Shown in pieces: positions 52,289 to 60,863 of a DNA stretch of 64,000 nucleotides. Below the pieces are notes generated by a model, which was not told the DNA's origin, did no database searches, and saw nothing but the letters and a program-made list of their open reading frames with translations. Source of the stretch: Tessaracoccus aquimaris (lineage in GTDB: Bacteria; Actinomycetota; Actinomycetes; Propionibacteriales; Propionibacteriaceae); the NCBI RefSeq assembly GCF_001997345.1, contig NZ_CP019606.1, positions 3,224,001 to 3,288,000 of the forward strand, given 5' to 3'. How positions within the stretch are numbered: position 1 is the stretch's first letter; each line of letters opens with the position of its first letter. The translations under genes were made by a program, and so were the position numbers.

Positions 52289-53163
52289 TCGACAGCGGCA
52301 GCGGGGCGGCCAAGCTCGTCACCACCATCCGCGACTACGCGGACCGCAAGGATCTCGAACTGGACGCGACCACAACATTCGAGCACGTGCGACGCAAGTT
52401 GGACGCGCTGTTGGCCGCCGTCGAGCGCGCCAAGACGCGCGACGCCAACCAGATCGACGGCATCCTGCACGCCCTTGGCGCGCTCATCCCGGGCCCCATG
52501 ATCGACATGCTGCGCGGGCGTGCCCGGATCGACATCGTCGACCTGGACGTCTCGTGCGACCAGGCGGTCGCGGCGCTCACCGCGGCGGTCGCCCGGATCG
52601 GTGCCAAGGCGGCCCACATCCCCGAGGCGCTCGAGGCCGACGCCGACCAGTGGCTGCTCACCGCACAGCGGGTCGCGGCGTTCTCGGAACAGATCGACGC
52701 GATCGCCAAGCCCGAGGGCTGGCAGGGCACCGCCGCCGCCGGCTACCACGACGCGTCGACGGTGCAGCGCAACGCCTCGGTCGAACTGGCGGGCATCGCC
52801 GACGGCGTCTCGGACGCGCTGCGCCTGATGGCCGGGCTCAACCGCGCCATCTTCCAGGAGTGCGCCGAGATCCTCGTCGGCGCCCGCCACGAGATCAACA
52901 GGGCTGCACCCGACCGTCTCGGCGGCCGCACCGCGCAGGCGGTCACGACGCTGCGCAAGACGCTCAGGCGGATCAACGCGGCCGCGGCGGGTGGTTCCGT
53001 CGAGGGAAGCAGCGGCGAGTTGGCAGACCAGATCTCCAGCACGCTGCACTCGCCCGCGATCCTGCGCCCGCAGCAGTGGCCGACCGGCGGCGCGATGGCC
53101 TCGGTCGCCCCGGGCGACACCAACAGGGTCGGCGGCGCCCACGGTTCGGCCACCGCCAGGTGA
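52285..53163 (+). CDS. Module 2 gene C: helical WXG-type protein
   Basis: A 292-residue helical protein in the same position as 49589-50374. 'KPEGWQGTAAAGYHDASTV' in mid-protein is the W-x-G turn; long helices flank it ('EALEADADQWLLTAQRVAAF', 'VELAGIADGVSDALRLMAG'). The last ~50 residues are Gly/Ser/Pro-rich and probably disordered. GTG 52285 overlaps the upstream stop and has GGGAGG five bases before it. Sequence identity with module 1 gene C is low, so the relation rests on fold, motif and gene order. Confidence 0.72.
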   Translation: MIDSGSGAAKLVTTIRDYADRKDLELDATTTFEHVRRKLDALLAAVERAKTRDANQIDGILHALGALIPGPMIDMLRGRARIDIVDLDVSCDQAVAALTAAVARIGAKAAHIPEALEADADQWLLTAQRVAAFSEQIDAIAKPEGWQGTAAAGYHDASTVQRNASVELAGIADGVSDALRLMAGLNRAIFQECAEILVGARHEINRAAPDRLGGRTAQAVTTLRKTLRRINAAAAGGSVEGSSGELADQISSTLHSPAILRPQQWPTGGAMASVAPGDTNRVGGAHGSATAR

Positions 53164-53208
53164 GCCGATGCCCTGTCCCGCTCGGGCCGGGGTGGGGCCG
53201 GGGTGGGC

Positions 53209-53288
53209 TTGAGCAGCATCCGTAACTCGTCTGCGATTCGACCGTTCAAACCTGGTGCGATCGCGAACGAACACGCACTACTGCTCAA
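53209..53288. repeat. 80-base inverted-end element, copy B
   Basis: Begins TTGAGCAG and ends CTGCTCAA, followed by CGCCAGAC; total length exactly 80. TCGT stands at element position 19, as in copies A and C. It lies 45 bases after the stop of module 2 gene C. The rest of the gap (53289-53589) shows no gene or other repeat that I can recognise. Confidence 0.78.
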
Positions 53289-53589
53289 CGCCAGACCTGC
53301 CGGGCCATACCTGCCGGCCGCCTCCGGGCGCGGGCGCTGCTGAGTGGATGGGCCGGAGGGGAGCCGCATCCCGGTCCGCTGTCTCCCCGTCCCGCTCGGC
53401 AGGGATGGCGGGCGCCTGCTGAGCCGTGCCGGAAGTCGGGCCGAAAGGGTGGGGTGAGGGCTGGAGACCTTTCGACCTGGGATCTGCGGCTCGCTAGGCG
53501 CACCGCGCGTCGTCTGCAGAGGTTGGTTTAGCCAAGATCCCTGGGTCTAGTTAACGTTGACAGGAACCAGTGCACCGCCCGCCCAATGG

Positions 53590-53607
53590 TGTGCACAGAC
53601 GTGCACA
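53590..53607. promoter_or_regulatory. Palindromic operator upstream of glpF
   Basis: TGTGCAC-AGAC-GTGCACA is a perfect 7-bp-arm palindrome. Related half-sites GTGCAC lie at 53570 and ACGTGCAT near 53620, so the glpFK promoter carries a small cluster of GTGCA motifs. A regulator of glycerol use is the likely binder, but none is encoded nearby. Confidence 0.55.
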
Positions 53608-53730
53608 GTACTTGCAACGACGTGCATTGTCACGCTTCGCTAGAGGCGAGGTCGACACCTTTGTCGTCCGCAAAGTGCGCGTCAGCAGTGACGCCAAGCT
53701 GACATTGCTGTCAGGAACGGAGCTTCAACT

Positions 53731-54495
53731 ATGTCGTTGGGAGTCATCTTCCTTTCTGAGACGGTCGGTACGGCCATGCTCATCCTCTTGGGCTGTGGCG
53801 TCGTCGCCAACACGGCCCTCGCCAAGACCAAGGGCAACGGCACCGGCTTCCTCTTCGTCAACTGGGGCTGGGGTCTCGCGGTCTTCGCGGGTGTCCTCGT
53901 CTCCTACAAGTCGGGTGGACACCTGAACCCGGCCGTGACGCTCGGTATCGCGTCCTCCGGCGCCAAGGAGTTCGTGGGCGGCATCGCCGTCGGCTTCGCG
54001 TCCATCGCGGTCTACATCCTGGCCCAGATGCTCGGCGCCATCATCGGCGCGACGCTGTGCTGGCTGGCATACAAGGATCACTTCGACCAGGAGCCCGACG
54101 CGGCCACCAAGCTCGGCGTGTTCTCGACCGCACCTGCCATCCGCAGCTACGCCTGGAACCTCGTCACTGAGATCATCGCCACCTTCGTGCTGGTCTTCGT
54201 CGTGCTCGCCGCCGGTCACTGGGGCGACAAGACGGTCGGCACCCCCGCTGGCCTCGGCTGGCTCGGCGCCCTCGGCGTGGCGCTGCTGATCGTCGGTATC
54301 GGCGCCAGCCTCGGTGGTCCCACCGGCTACGCCATCAACCCTGCCCGTGACCTCGGCCCCCGCATCGCGCACTTCATCCTGCCGATCAAGGGCAAGGGCG
54401 GCTCGGACTGGGGCTACTCCTGGGTTCCCGTCGTCGGCCCGATCCTGGGTGGCGTCATCGCGGGCCTCCTCTCCGGCGTCCTTCTGCCGGCCTGA
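53731..54495 (+). CDS. glpF: Glycerol facilitator (aquaglyceroporin)
   Basis: GlpF lets glycerol enter the cell by facilitated diffusion. The 254-residue MIP-family protein has six membrane helices and both pore motifs, 'GGHLNPAVT' and 'GYAINPARDLGPR'. The Asp after the second N-P-A-R marks the glycerol-conducting branch rather than strict water channels. 'LSETVGTAMLILLGCGVVAN' is the first helix. It is 42 bases from glpK and forms an operon with it. A GTGCA-type operator region lies upstream. Confidence 0.93.
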   Translation: MSLGVIFLSETVGTAMLILLGCGVVANTALAKTKGNGTGFLFVNWGWGLAVFAGVLVSYKSGGHLNPAVTLGIASSGAKEFVGGIAVGFASIAVYILAQMLGAIIGATLCWLAYKDHFDQEPDAATKLGVFSTAPAIRSYAWNLVTEIIATFVLVFVVLAAGHWGDKTVGTPAGLGWLGALGVALLIVGIGASLGGPTGYAINPARDLGPRIAHFILPIKGKGGSDWGYSWVPVVGPILGGVIAGLLSGVLLPA

Positions 54496-54537
54496 TCAGC
54501 TCACTCACACACAACACACACAAGGAAGTGTTAGTAC

Positions 54538-56058
54538 ATGTCTGACAAGTACGTACTCGCAATTGACCAGGGGACGACGAGCTCTCGCGCCATCATCTTC
54601 GACCACAAGGGCACCATCGTCGCCACGGGTCAGAAGGAGCACGAGCAGATCTTCCCGCGCGCCGGTTGGGTCGAGCACAACCCCAAGGAGATCTGGGACA
54701 ACGTCCGCGCGGTCGTCGCTGACGCCCTCGCAAAGGTCTCGCTGAACCACAACGACATCGCGGCGGTCGGCATCACCAACCAGCGCGAGACCACCGTGGT
54801 GTGGGACAAGAACACCGGTGAGCCCGTCTACAACGCCATCGTCTGGCAGGACACCCGCACCGGCAAGATCGTCGAGGAACTCGGCGGCGAGATCGGCCAG
54901 GACCGCTACAAGGAGCGCGTCGGTCTTCCGCTCGCGACCTACTTCTGTGGCCCCAAGGTCAAGTGGATCCTCGACAACGTCGAGGGCGCACGGGCGAAGG
55001 CCGATTCCGGCGACCTGATCATGGGCACCATGGACACCTGGGTCCTGTGGAACATGACCGGTGGCTCCGACGGTGGCATCCACGTCACCGACGTGACCAA
55101 CGCGTCGCGCACCATGCTGATGGACCTGAAGACCCTCGACTGGGATCCCGAGATCGCAGCCGACATGACCATCCCCATGTCGATGCTTCCCGAGATCAAG
55201 TCCTCGGCAGAGGTCTACGGCGTCGGTCGTCAGCAGGGCATGCTGCCGGACGTCCCGATCGCGGGCATCCTGGGCGACCAGCAGGCCGCGACCTTCGGCC
55301 AGGCCTGCTTCGAGTCCGGCATGGCGAAGAACACCTACGGCACCGGCAACTTCATGCTGATGAACACCGGCGAGGAGATCGTTCCTTCGAAGAACGGCCT
55401 GCTCACCACCGTCTGCTACAAGATCGGCGACAAGCCGGCCATCTACGCCCTTGAGGGCTCGATCGCCGTCACCGGCTCGCTCGTTCAGTGGCTGCGCGAC
55501 AACCTGCAGATGTTCGACTCGGCCCCCGAGGTCGAGAAGCTCGCAGCGACGGTCGAGGACAACGGCGGCGCGTACTTCGTGCCCGCGTTCTCCGGCCTCT
55601 TCGCCCCGTACTGGCGTGCAGACGCCCGCGGCGCGCTCGTCGGCCTGACCCGCTACGTCAACCGCGGCCACATCGCCCGCGCCGTCCTGGAGGCCACCGC
55701 CTACCAGACGCGCGAGGTGCTCGAGGCCATGGAAGCCGACTCGGGCGTCAAGCTGGCCGAGCTCAAGGTCGACGGCGGCATGACCGCCAACGACACCCTC
55801 ATGCAGTTCCAGGCCGATGAGCTCAACGTCGCGGTGGTTCGCCCCGTCGTCGCCGAGACCACCGCGCTTGGTGCCGCCTACGCCGCAGGCATCGCCGTCG
55901 GCTACTGGGAAGGTGAGCAGGACGTCATCGACAACTGGGCAGAGTCCAAGCGCTGGGTCCCCGAAATGGACCGCGGCGAGGCCGACCGTCTGTTCCGCAA
56001 CTGGAAGAAGGCCGTCACGCGGACCTTCGACTGGATGGACGACGACGTCATCGAGTGA
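54538..56058 (+). CDS. glpK: Glycerol kinase
   Basis: GlpK phosphorylates glycerol to sn-glycerol 3-phosphate with ATP. The 506-residue FGGY-family kinase starts '[20 protein letters not shown]' (phosphate-1 motif) and has '[20 protein letters not shown]', 'VWQDTRT', 'TGTGNFML'-type '[12 protein letters not shown]' and '[18 protein letters not shown]'. Length is standard and no residue of the catalytic set is missing. ATG follows AAGGAAG. The product enters lipid or central metabolism. A UUCG-loop hairpin terminates the operon. Confidence 0.96.
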   Translation: MSDKYVLAIDQGTTSSRAIIFDHKGTIVATGQKEHEQIFPRAGWVEHNPKEIWDNVRAVVADALAKVSLNHNDIAAVGITNQRETTVVWDKNTGEPVYNAIVWQDTRTGKIVEELGGEIGQDRYKERVGLPLATYFCGPKVKWILDNVEGARAKADSGDLIMGTMDTWVLWNMTGGSDGGIHVTDVTNASRTMLMDLKTLDWDPEIAADMTIPMSMLPEIKSSAEVYGVGRQQGMLPDVPIAGILGDQQAATFGQACFESGMAKNTYGTGNFMLMNTGEEIVPSKNGLLTTVCYKIGDKPAIYALEGSIAVTGSLVQWLRDNLQMFDSAPEVEKLAATVEDNGGAYFVPAFSGLFAPYWRADARGALVGLTRYVNRGHIARAVLEATAYQTREVLEAMEADSGVKLAELKVDGGMTANDTLMQFQADELNVAVVRPVVAETTALGAAYAAGIAVGYWEGEQDVIDNWAESKRWVPEMDRGEADRLFRNWKKAVTRTFDWMDDDVIE

Positions 56059-56077
56059 TCCGTCTCGTTCCCACCGC

Positions 56078-56105
56078 AAGGGCGTCGGCTTCGGCCGGCG
56101 CCCTT
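56078..56105 (+). terminator. Terminator after glpFK
   Basis: AAGGGCG (56078-56084) pairs with CGCCCTT (56099-56105), and inside it GGC-TTCG-GCC forms a very stable UUCG tetraloop. It starts 19 bases after the glpK stop. A short T-poor tail follows. Confidence 0.8.
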
Positions 56106-56130
56106 CGCGCGTCCTGGGGCGGGTAGGGCG

Positions 56131-56210
56131 TTGAGCAGTAGTCCAGGGTCGTTGCGGGCTTGATCGTGCAAGTGTGGTGCTGGCGGCATCGAGCACCGAA
56201 TGCTGCTCAA
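56131..56210. repeat. 80-base inverted-end element, copy C
   Basis: Begins TTGAGCAG and ends CTGCTCAA. With flanks the arms extend to 12 bp (GGCGTTGAGCAG against CTGCTCAACGCC). Length is exactly 80. TCGTTGC begins at element position 19, as in copy A, and GAGCACCG near the end recalls the same region in the other copies. It lies between the convergent glpK and DUF2264 genes. Confidence 0.8.
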
Positions 56211-56263
56211 CGCCAGACGTGCACCGCGGCTACTTCACCGGTCCTGGACGGGTCGTAGGCTGG

Positions 56264-58210
56264 CTAACGGGCCATGGGGAGGCGGATGGTCGCGGCGCCG
56301 TCGACCTCCACGATCAGCTTGTCGTCGACCAAAGCGGTGAGGACGCGGGGCGGGTCGACCGGATCCGAGCCGGTGAGCGTCGAGACGGTGACCAACACCG
56401 TCCGGCGGCCCGAGTGTCGCGCCACCAGCACCGGGACGGCGACCTCCGTGCCCAACGGGCTGGTGCCGGTCGCACGGTGCACGGCAGGGGTCGCCTCGCC
56501 GTGCACGATCACCAGTCGCGAGGCGAGCGTCCGACCGCCGTCGCTCGGTGGAGCAAGCCTGGCCTCCCCCTCCCGAGCGCCCTCGCTCGACGGCGCGACC
56601 CGGGCTCCCAGCGCGCCGTCCCCGGCGTTGCTGCGCGTACCCCAGGCGGCGGTGACTGTGCACCCCTGGCTGGCCTCCGAGGCGACCGGCGGCAGGTCAG
56701 AGGCGACCGCCCACCCGCCGACCCGGACGGCGAACTCGCGGTCGCGCTCCGAGGAGATGACGTGCGCCTGGACGACGTGCGGCCCGACGGCAGTCGACGC
56801 CGTCAAGATCCTCAACCCCACGCCTGCGGACTGGTCGGCCCACAGCGGGACGTGCGAACTCGCCAGCGTGCCTGCTGCGGCCTGCTCCCTGACGATCCCG
56901 CCGCGTCGCGAGGCGACCCCGGCCTCGTCCACGAGCGCGACGTGTGAGTCGACGGGGTCGGGATCGAAGCTCGGTGCGGTCGCCGACGAGAAGGCCAGCC
57001 GACCGTACTGCGGGTCGTCGAGGCCGACCAGCGGCGGGTGGTTGTCGCTGCCATGGTTGACGATCCGGGCGATCCCGTCCGCCCCGGTCCGGGCCAGAAG
57101 GAAGCCGGGCTCCTTGGCCACCACGACGACGTCGCGGCGCTCGTCCGCCGCCTCGCGGGGCGGGTCGTTCCAGACGGGGTGGTCGGGCCCGAGCGCGAGG
57201 CCCAGGAAGCCCTTGGAGGCCCAGTACGGCGACGCTGGGCCCGAGTACGGCTGGATCATCGGCGGGAACTCTCCCAGCCAGCCGCTCGTCAGCCGGCCCT
57301 CGTTCAGCGCCCCGCCGTCGACGAAGAAGCCGAGCGTGCGGGCCGCGAGGTCGCGCGCCACTCCCGGCTCGACGATGCCGAAGCCGGCGTACTGGTCGAC
57401 CCACAGCGGCGCGAGCGCCGCGAACCGGTAGCTCAGCGAGCGGCCCTGGAACACGGGCGAGCCGTCGCGCCCGAAGAACAGCAGGTGCTGGGGGAGGAAC
57501 CTCGCCAGCCGCTCGCCGTAGCCCGCGCGGCGTTCCAGAGCCTCGTCCGGCGCGGTGCCCTCGCGGAGCATCGTCCACATCGTCGGGTACAGGTGCAGCG
57601 CCCAGGCGTTGTAGTAGTCGAAGTTCTGCCCGGCGCCGTCGCGGTACCAGCCGTTGCCGTCGTACCAGTCCTCGAGTCGCGCAAGGCCGGAGGCGATCCT
57701 GCCCCGGTCCGCTGGCAGCCCGACGGAGGCCAGGAACTCCTGCACGATCACCGGGAACAACACCCAGTTGTTGTCGGGGGTGGAGACGCCGGCCGACGGC
57801 GCCAGCCACGCGGCGATCAGGCCCTGCTCGGCCTCGCTCAGGGCGTCCCAGAGCCACGGCCGCGTCAGGTGCAGGCCGATCGCGATCGAGGCGGCCTCGA
57901 CGAGCGCCTGGCCCCGGTCGACGATGCGCGGCCAGGAGTCGGCGTGCCCCTGCCTCACCCCGGCGACGAGTCCCTCGCGGTAGTCCTCAAGCAGCGCACC
58001 ACTCGACGCGCCGCCAGTGCCTGCGACCCGGAAGGCCAGCAGCAGGAAGGATCGTGCGAAGCCCTCAAGCCCGTCGGACTGCTCCCCGGACCAACTCGGC
58101 CTACCAGGCACCCGGTAGAGGGCCCCGGAGGTCGTCCGATGGGGCTGCAGCGCGGCCAGCAGGTCGTCGGCGGAGTGCACCCAGCCGGCGTGGCTCGTCA
58201 GGTCTGGCAT
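56264..58210 (-). CDS. DUF2264 domain protein, putative glycan-active enzyme
   Basis: The 648-residue cytoplasmic protein matches the DUF2264 family. An N-terminal alpha/alpha barrel-like region ('DGLEGFARSFLLLAFRVAG', 'NNWVLFPVIVQEFLASVG', 'YYNAWALHLYPTMWTML', 'QYAGFGIVEP') is followed by a beta-rich C-terminal part ('VVVVAKEPGFLLART', 'SHVALVDEAG'). The layout resembles heparinase/GH88-type enzymes. Next to a GH88 gene and a sugar ABC transporter it likely helps break down a uronate-containing glycan, though the reaction is not known. It diverges from the regulator at 58311. Confidence 0.85.
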   Translation of the reverse strand: MPDLTSHAGWVHSADDLLAALQPHRTTSGALYRVPGRPSWSGEQSDGLEGFARSFLLLAFRVAGTGGASSGALLEDYREGLVAGVRQGHADSWPRIVDRGQALVEAASIAIGLHLTRPWLWDALSEAEQGLIAAWLAPSAGVSTPDNNWVLFPVIVQEFLASVGLPADRGRIASGLARLEDWYDGNGWYRDGAGQNFDYYNAWALHLYPTMWTMLREGTAPDEALERRAGYGERLARFLPQHLLFFGRDGSPVFQGRSLSYRFAALAPLWVDQYAGFGIVEPGVARDLAARTLGFFVDGGALNEGRLTSGWLGEFPPMIQPYSGPASPYWASKGFLGLALGPDHPVWNDPPREAADERRDVVVVAKEPGFLLARTGADGIARIVNHGSDNHPPLVGLDDPQYGRLAFSSATAPSFDPDPVDSHVALVDEAGVASRRGGIVREQAAAGTLASSHVPLWADQSAGVGLRILTASTAVGPHVVQAHVISSERDREFAVRVGGWAVASDLPPVASEASQGCTVTAAWGTRSNAGDGALGARVAPSSEGAREGEARLAPPSDGGRTLASRLVIVHGEATPAVHRATGTSPLGTEVAVPVLVARHSGRRTVLVTVSTLTGSDPVDPPRVLTALVDDKLIVEVDGAATIRLPMAR

Positions 58211-58230
58211 CGACGCTCCTTTGCGATCGG

Positions 58231-58253
58231 CTCAGATACTAGGCCACTCTGAG
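58231..58253. promoter_or_regulatory. Inverted repeat between divergent DUF2264 and regulator genes
   Basis: CTCAGA (58231-58236) and TCTGAG (58248-58253) face each other across 11 bases in the 100-base gap between the two divergent genes. It could be an operator for the regulator encoded at 58311; the sites differ from the TTCG repeats found upstream of the transporter, so this is tentative. Confidence 0.35.
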
Positions 58254-58310
58254 GCATAGGATGAGACAGAATCGCTCAAAGGCACAGAAGCAAACATCCA
58301 GGGGGTCGGC

Positions 58311-59393
58311 ATGGTCGCCGAAGGTAGACAGGACGCCATTCTTCGAGAACTCGAACTGCACGGCAGCATGCAGGTGACCGCGTTCGCGACGCGACATGGG
58401 GTTTCGCCCATGACGGTGCGGCGCGACCTGGCGCGACTTGAGGACCTCGGCCTGTTGGAGAGGGTGCACGGCGGCGCGATCTCGAGGTCGGTGGCGACGC
58501 AGCGCTCACGCGCCGACCGCAGGGACGGAAGGGTCGCCCGGCCCGTGGCGACCATCGGGATGGTCGTCCCCTCTGCCGATTACTACTACCCGGCCGTCAT
58601 CCAGGGTGCGCAGGCCGCGGCCCGCGACTACGCGGTGCGGCTAGTGCTCGGCACCACCAACTACTCCGTCACGCAGGAGGTCCGCCAGGCCGAGAGACTG
58701 CTGCGCGGCGGCGTCGACGGGTTGCTGATCACCCCGGCCAGCCAGGTCGACCAGGACTCGCCCGTCCGGGAACTGCTGGCGACCGCGACCAAGCCGGTCG
58801 TGGTCGTCGAGCGCGAGGTGCTGCCCGGCCCCGGCAGCGCGACCATCGAGTCCGTCCGCACCGACCACGCCTACGGGGCCGAACTCGCCATGCAGCACCT
58901 CTACGAGTTGGGCCACCGGCGGGTGCTGCTCGCGGCGCGCACCAGCGCGACGGCTCCCTGGCTGAGGCTCGGGCACCGGCGCGTCCTGGAGCGCAACGGC
59001 GAGGACCCCGAAGGGCTGTTCTGGACGCTTCCCAACCCTCGGATCGGCACCGACGACCTGGTCACCTCCGTCGAGCAACTGGTCGAGCACTGCGTCCAGC
59101 AGGGGGTGCGCGCCGTGGTGATCCACAACGACACCGACGCGATGGCCTTCGTCGACCTGGCGGCGGAGCGCGGCTTCCACACCCCGCGCGACTTCAGCAT
59201 CGTCGCCTACGACGACGAGTTCGCGGCGCTCGCTCAGGTGCCCATCACGGCGGTCGCCCCGCCCAAGTTCGACCTCGGGCATAGCGCGATGCGCATGTGC
59301 TTCGAGCGCCTGACAAGCCGGACTCCCGCCTCGGCCGTGATTCGTGCCACCCTGATCCCGACCTTGGTGCAGAGAGAGTCGACCGCATCCTAA
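58311..59393 (+). CDS. Regulator with DeoR-type HTH fused to a LacI-type sugar-binding domain
   Basis: The 360-residue regulator has an unusual combination. Residues 1-60 are a DeoR-type HTH ('RQDAILRELELHGSMQV', 'VSPMTVRRDLARLEDLGLL', 'RVHGGAIS'). From residue 80 on it is a LacI/periplasmic-binding-like sensor ('VATIGMVVPSADYYYPAVIQG', 'LLRGGVDGLLITPAS', 'ELGHRRVLLAAR', 'DFSIVAYDDEF'). It would sense a sugar directly, unlike ordinary DeoR proteins that sense sugar phosphates. It lies just upstream of the ABC transporter genes and is divergent from DUF2264, so it probably controls the locus. Confidence 0.9.
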   Translation: MVAEGRQDAILRELELHGSMQVTAFATRHGVSPMTVRRDLARLEDLGLLERVHGGAISRSVATQRSRADRRDGRVARPVATIGMVVPSADYYYPAVIQGAQAAARDYAVRLVLGTTNYSVTQEVRQAERLLRGGVDGLLITPASQVDQDSPVRELLATATKPVVVVEREVLPGPGSATIESVRTDHAYGAELAMQHLYELGHRRVLLAARTSATAPWLRLGHRRVLERNGEDPEGLFWTLPNPRIGTDDLVTSVEQLVEHCVQQGVRAVVIHNDTDAMAFVDLAAERGFHTPRDFSIVAYDDEFAALAQVPITAVAPPKFDLGHSAMRMCFERLTSRTPASAVIRATLIPTLVQRESTAS

Positions 59394-59394
59394 A

Positions 59395-59446
59395 TGTTCG
59401 ATTCTGTTCGATGTTGGGTTTTTCCCTGGCAATGTTCGGAGTTCGG
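59395..59446 (+). promoter_or_regulatory. TGTTCG direct repeats upstream of the ABC operon
   Basis: TGTTCG occurs at 59395, 59405 and 59433, with GTTCGG at 59441. The first two are exactly 10 bases apart, one helical turn, as DeoR-type proteins often bind direct repeats. They stand between the regulator gene and the solute-binding protein gene, whose ribosome site GAAGGAG follows at 59476. Confidence 0.55.
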
Positions 59447-59487
59447 CGGTTAGGTAGGCGTCGTCACTGATATTCGAAGGAGAATTC

Positions 59488-60810
59488 ATGAATCCGCGAC
59501 GTATCCTCACCGCCGTCGCCGCCTGTCTCGTCACCGGCCTGATGGCCGGCTGTGCAGGCGCAAACCCCGCACCGGCGGAGACCAGCAGCCCCACCGCACC
59601 CGCCCCCGCCGAGAAGCCCTCTGGTGAGATCACGTTCTGGTCCGCCATCGGCGGCATGGACGCGGTCACCGAGAAGTTCAACTCCTCGCAGGACGACATC
59701 ACGGTGAAGTTCCAGGAGATCCCCAACGGCGCCAACGGCGGCTACGCCCAGCTGTCCGCGGCCCTGACGTCGAACACCGGCCCAGACGTCGTCGGCATCG
59801 AGTACCCGCAACTGCCGCAGTTCGTCGCCAACCAGCAGCTGCAGCCGCTCGACGACATCGTCGGCGAAGAGGTCCTCTCCAAGTACCCCGAGCAGGTCCG
59901 CGGCCTCGTCACCTTCGGCGACAAGACCTACGGCATGCCATACGACGCCGCCCCGCTGGTGTTCTACTACCGGTCCGACGTGCTGAAGGCAGCCGGCGTC
60001 GAGGTCCCCAAGACGTGGGACGAGTTCCGCGCCGCCGCTGAGGCCGTCCGCAAGCACGACCCCAAGGCGTACCTCGTCAGCTTCAACCCCAACGAGCCCG
60101 CCATCGTCGCCGCCCTCTCCTGGAAGGCAGGCGCCAAGTGGTTCGGCACCGAGGGCGACTCCTGGAAGATCGGCGTCAACGATGAGACCTCCGCGAAGGT
60201 CGCGGCATTCTGGCAGGGCCTCGTCGACGACGACCTCGTCAAGGTGCAGCCTTCCTTCAGCGATGAGTGGACCGCCGACCTCGGCAGCGGCGTGACCGTC
60301 GGCCTGATCGGCGCTAGCTGGAGCGCGGCCGGCCTCAAGGCCCGCACCGAAGGCACCGACCAGGCGGGCAAGTGGATCGCCGCTCAGCCGCCGTCCCGGG
60401 ACGCCCCCTCCAGCGCCTTCTACGGAGGCACCAGCTTCGTGATGACCAAGGACTCCAAGAACACCGCGGCCGCCGCCGAGTTCCTGAAGTTCCTCACCAC
60501 CGACCCTGAGGCCATCAAGGCCCGCGGCGAGGTCGGGTCGGCCTACCTGGCCTTCCCCGGCCTCACCGAGCAGGCCAAGAGCGTCTTCCCCGTCGACTAC
60601 TTCGCCAACGACATCTACAGCGTCTTCGACGAGTCGGCCGCCTCTGTTGTCAAGGGCTGGCAGTGGGGCCCGAACTGGGACATCACCTCCACGGCCCTGA
60701 AGGACAACCTCGCAGCGGTCGGCGCCAACGGCACCATCCCCGCCGCCCTCGAGAAGTCCGCCACGCTGACGGTCGACGGCCTCAAGCAGCTCGGCCTCTC
60801 CGTCAAGTGA
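59488..60810 (+). CDS. ABC transporter sugar-binding lipoprotein
   Basis: A 440-residue extracellular solute-binding protein (family 1 type). The signal 'ILTAVAACLVTGLMAGCAG' ends in the lipobox L-M-A-G-C, then a Pro/Thr/Ser-rich linker and the mature domain starting 'GEITFWSAIGGMDAVTEKF'. 'GPDVVGIEYPQLPQFV', 'YGMPYDAAPLVFYYRSDVL' and 'FYGGTSFVMTKDSKN' are typical of oligosaccharide-binding proteins. It delivers sugar to the permeases encoded downstream. The ATP-binding subunit is not in the window and may be a shared MsiK-type protein. Confidence 0.93.
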   Translation: MNPRRILTAVAACLVTGLMAGCAGANPAPAETSSPTAPAPAEKPSGEITFWSAIGGMDAVTEKFNSSQDDITVKFQEIPNGANGGYAQLSAALTSNTGPDVVGIEYPQLPQFVANQQLQPLDDIVGEEVLSKYPEQVRGLVTFGDKTYGMPYDAAPLVFYYRSDVLKAAGVEVPKTWDEFRAAAEAVRKHDPKAYLVSFNPNEPAIVAALSWKAGAKWFGTEGDSWKIGVNDETSAKVAAFWQGLVDDDLVKVQPSFSDEWTADLGSGVTVGLIGASWSAAGLKARTEGTDQAGKWIAAQPPSRDAPSSAFYGGTSFVMTKDSKNTAAAAEFLKFLTTDPEAIKARGEVGSAYLAFPGLTEQAKSVFPVDYFANDIYSVFDESAASVVKGWQWGPNWDITSTALKDNLAAVGANGTIPAALEKSATLTVDGLKQLGLSVK

Positions 60811-60816
60811 TCCCGC

Positions 60817-60845
60817 CCCGGGGCGGCCACACCGGCCGCCCCGGG
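60817..60845 (+). terminator. Strong hairpin between binding-protein and permease genes
   Basis: CCCGGGGCGGCC (60817-60828), loop ACACC, then the exact complement GGCCGCCCCGGG (60834-60845). It begins six bases after the stop. Such hairpins protect or partly terminate the message, so that the binding protein is made in excess over the permeases; a role here is inferred from position. Confidence 0.7.
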
Positions 60846-60863
60846 CCAAACCTGGAGGCACTC

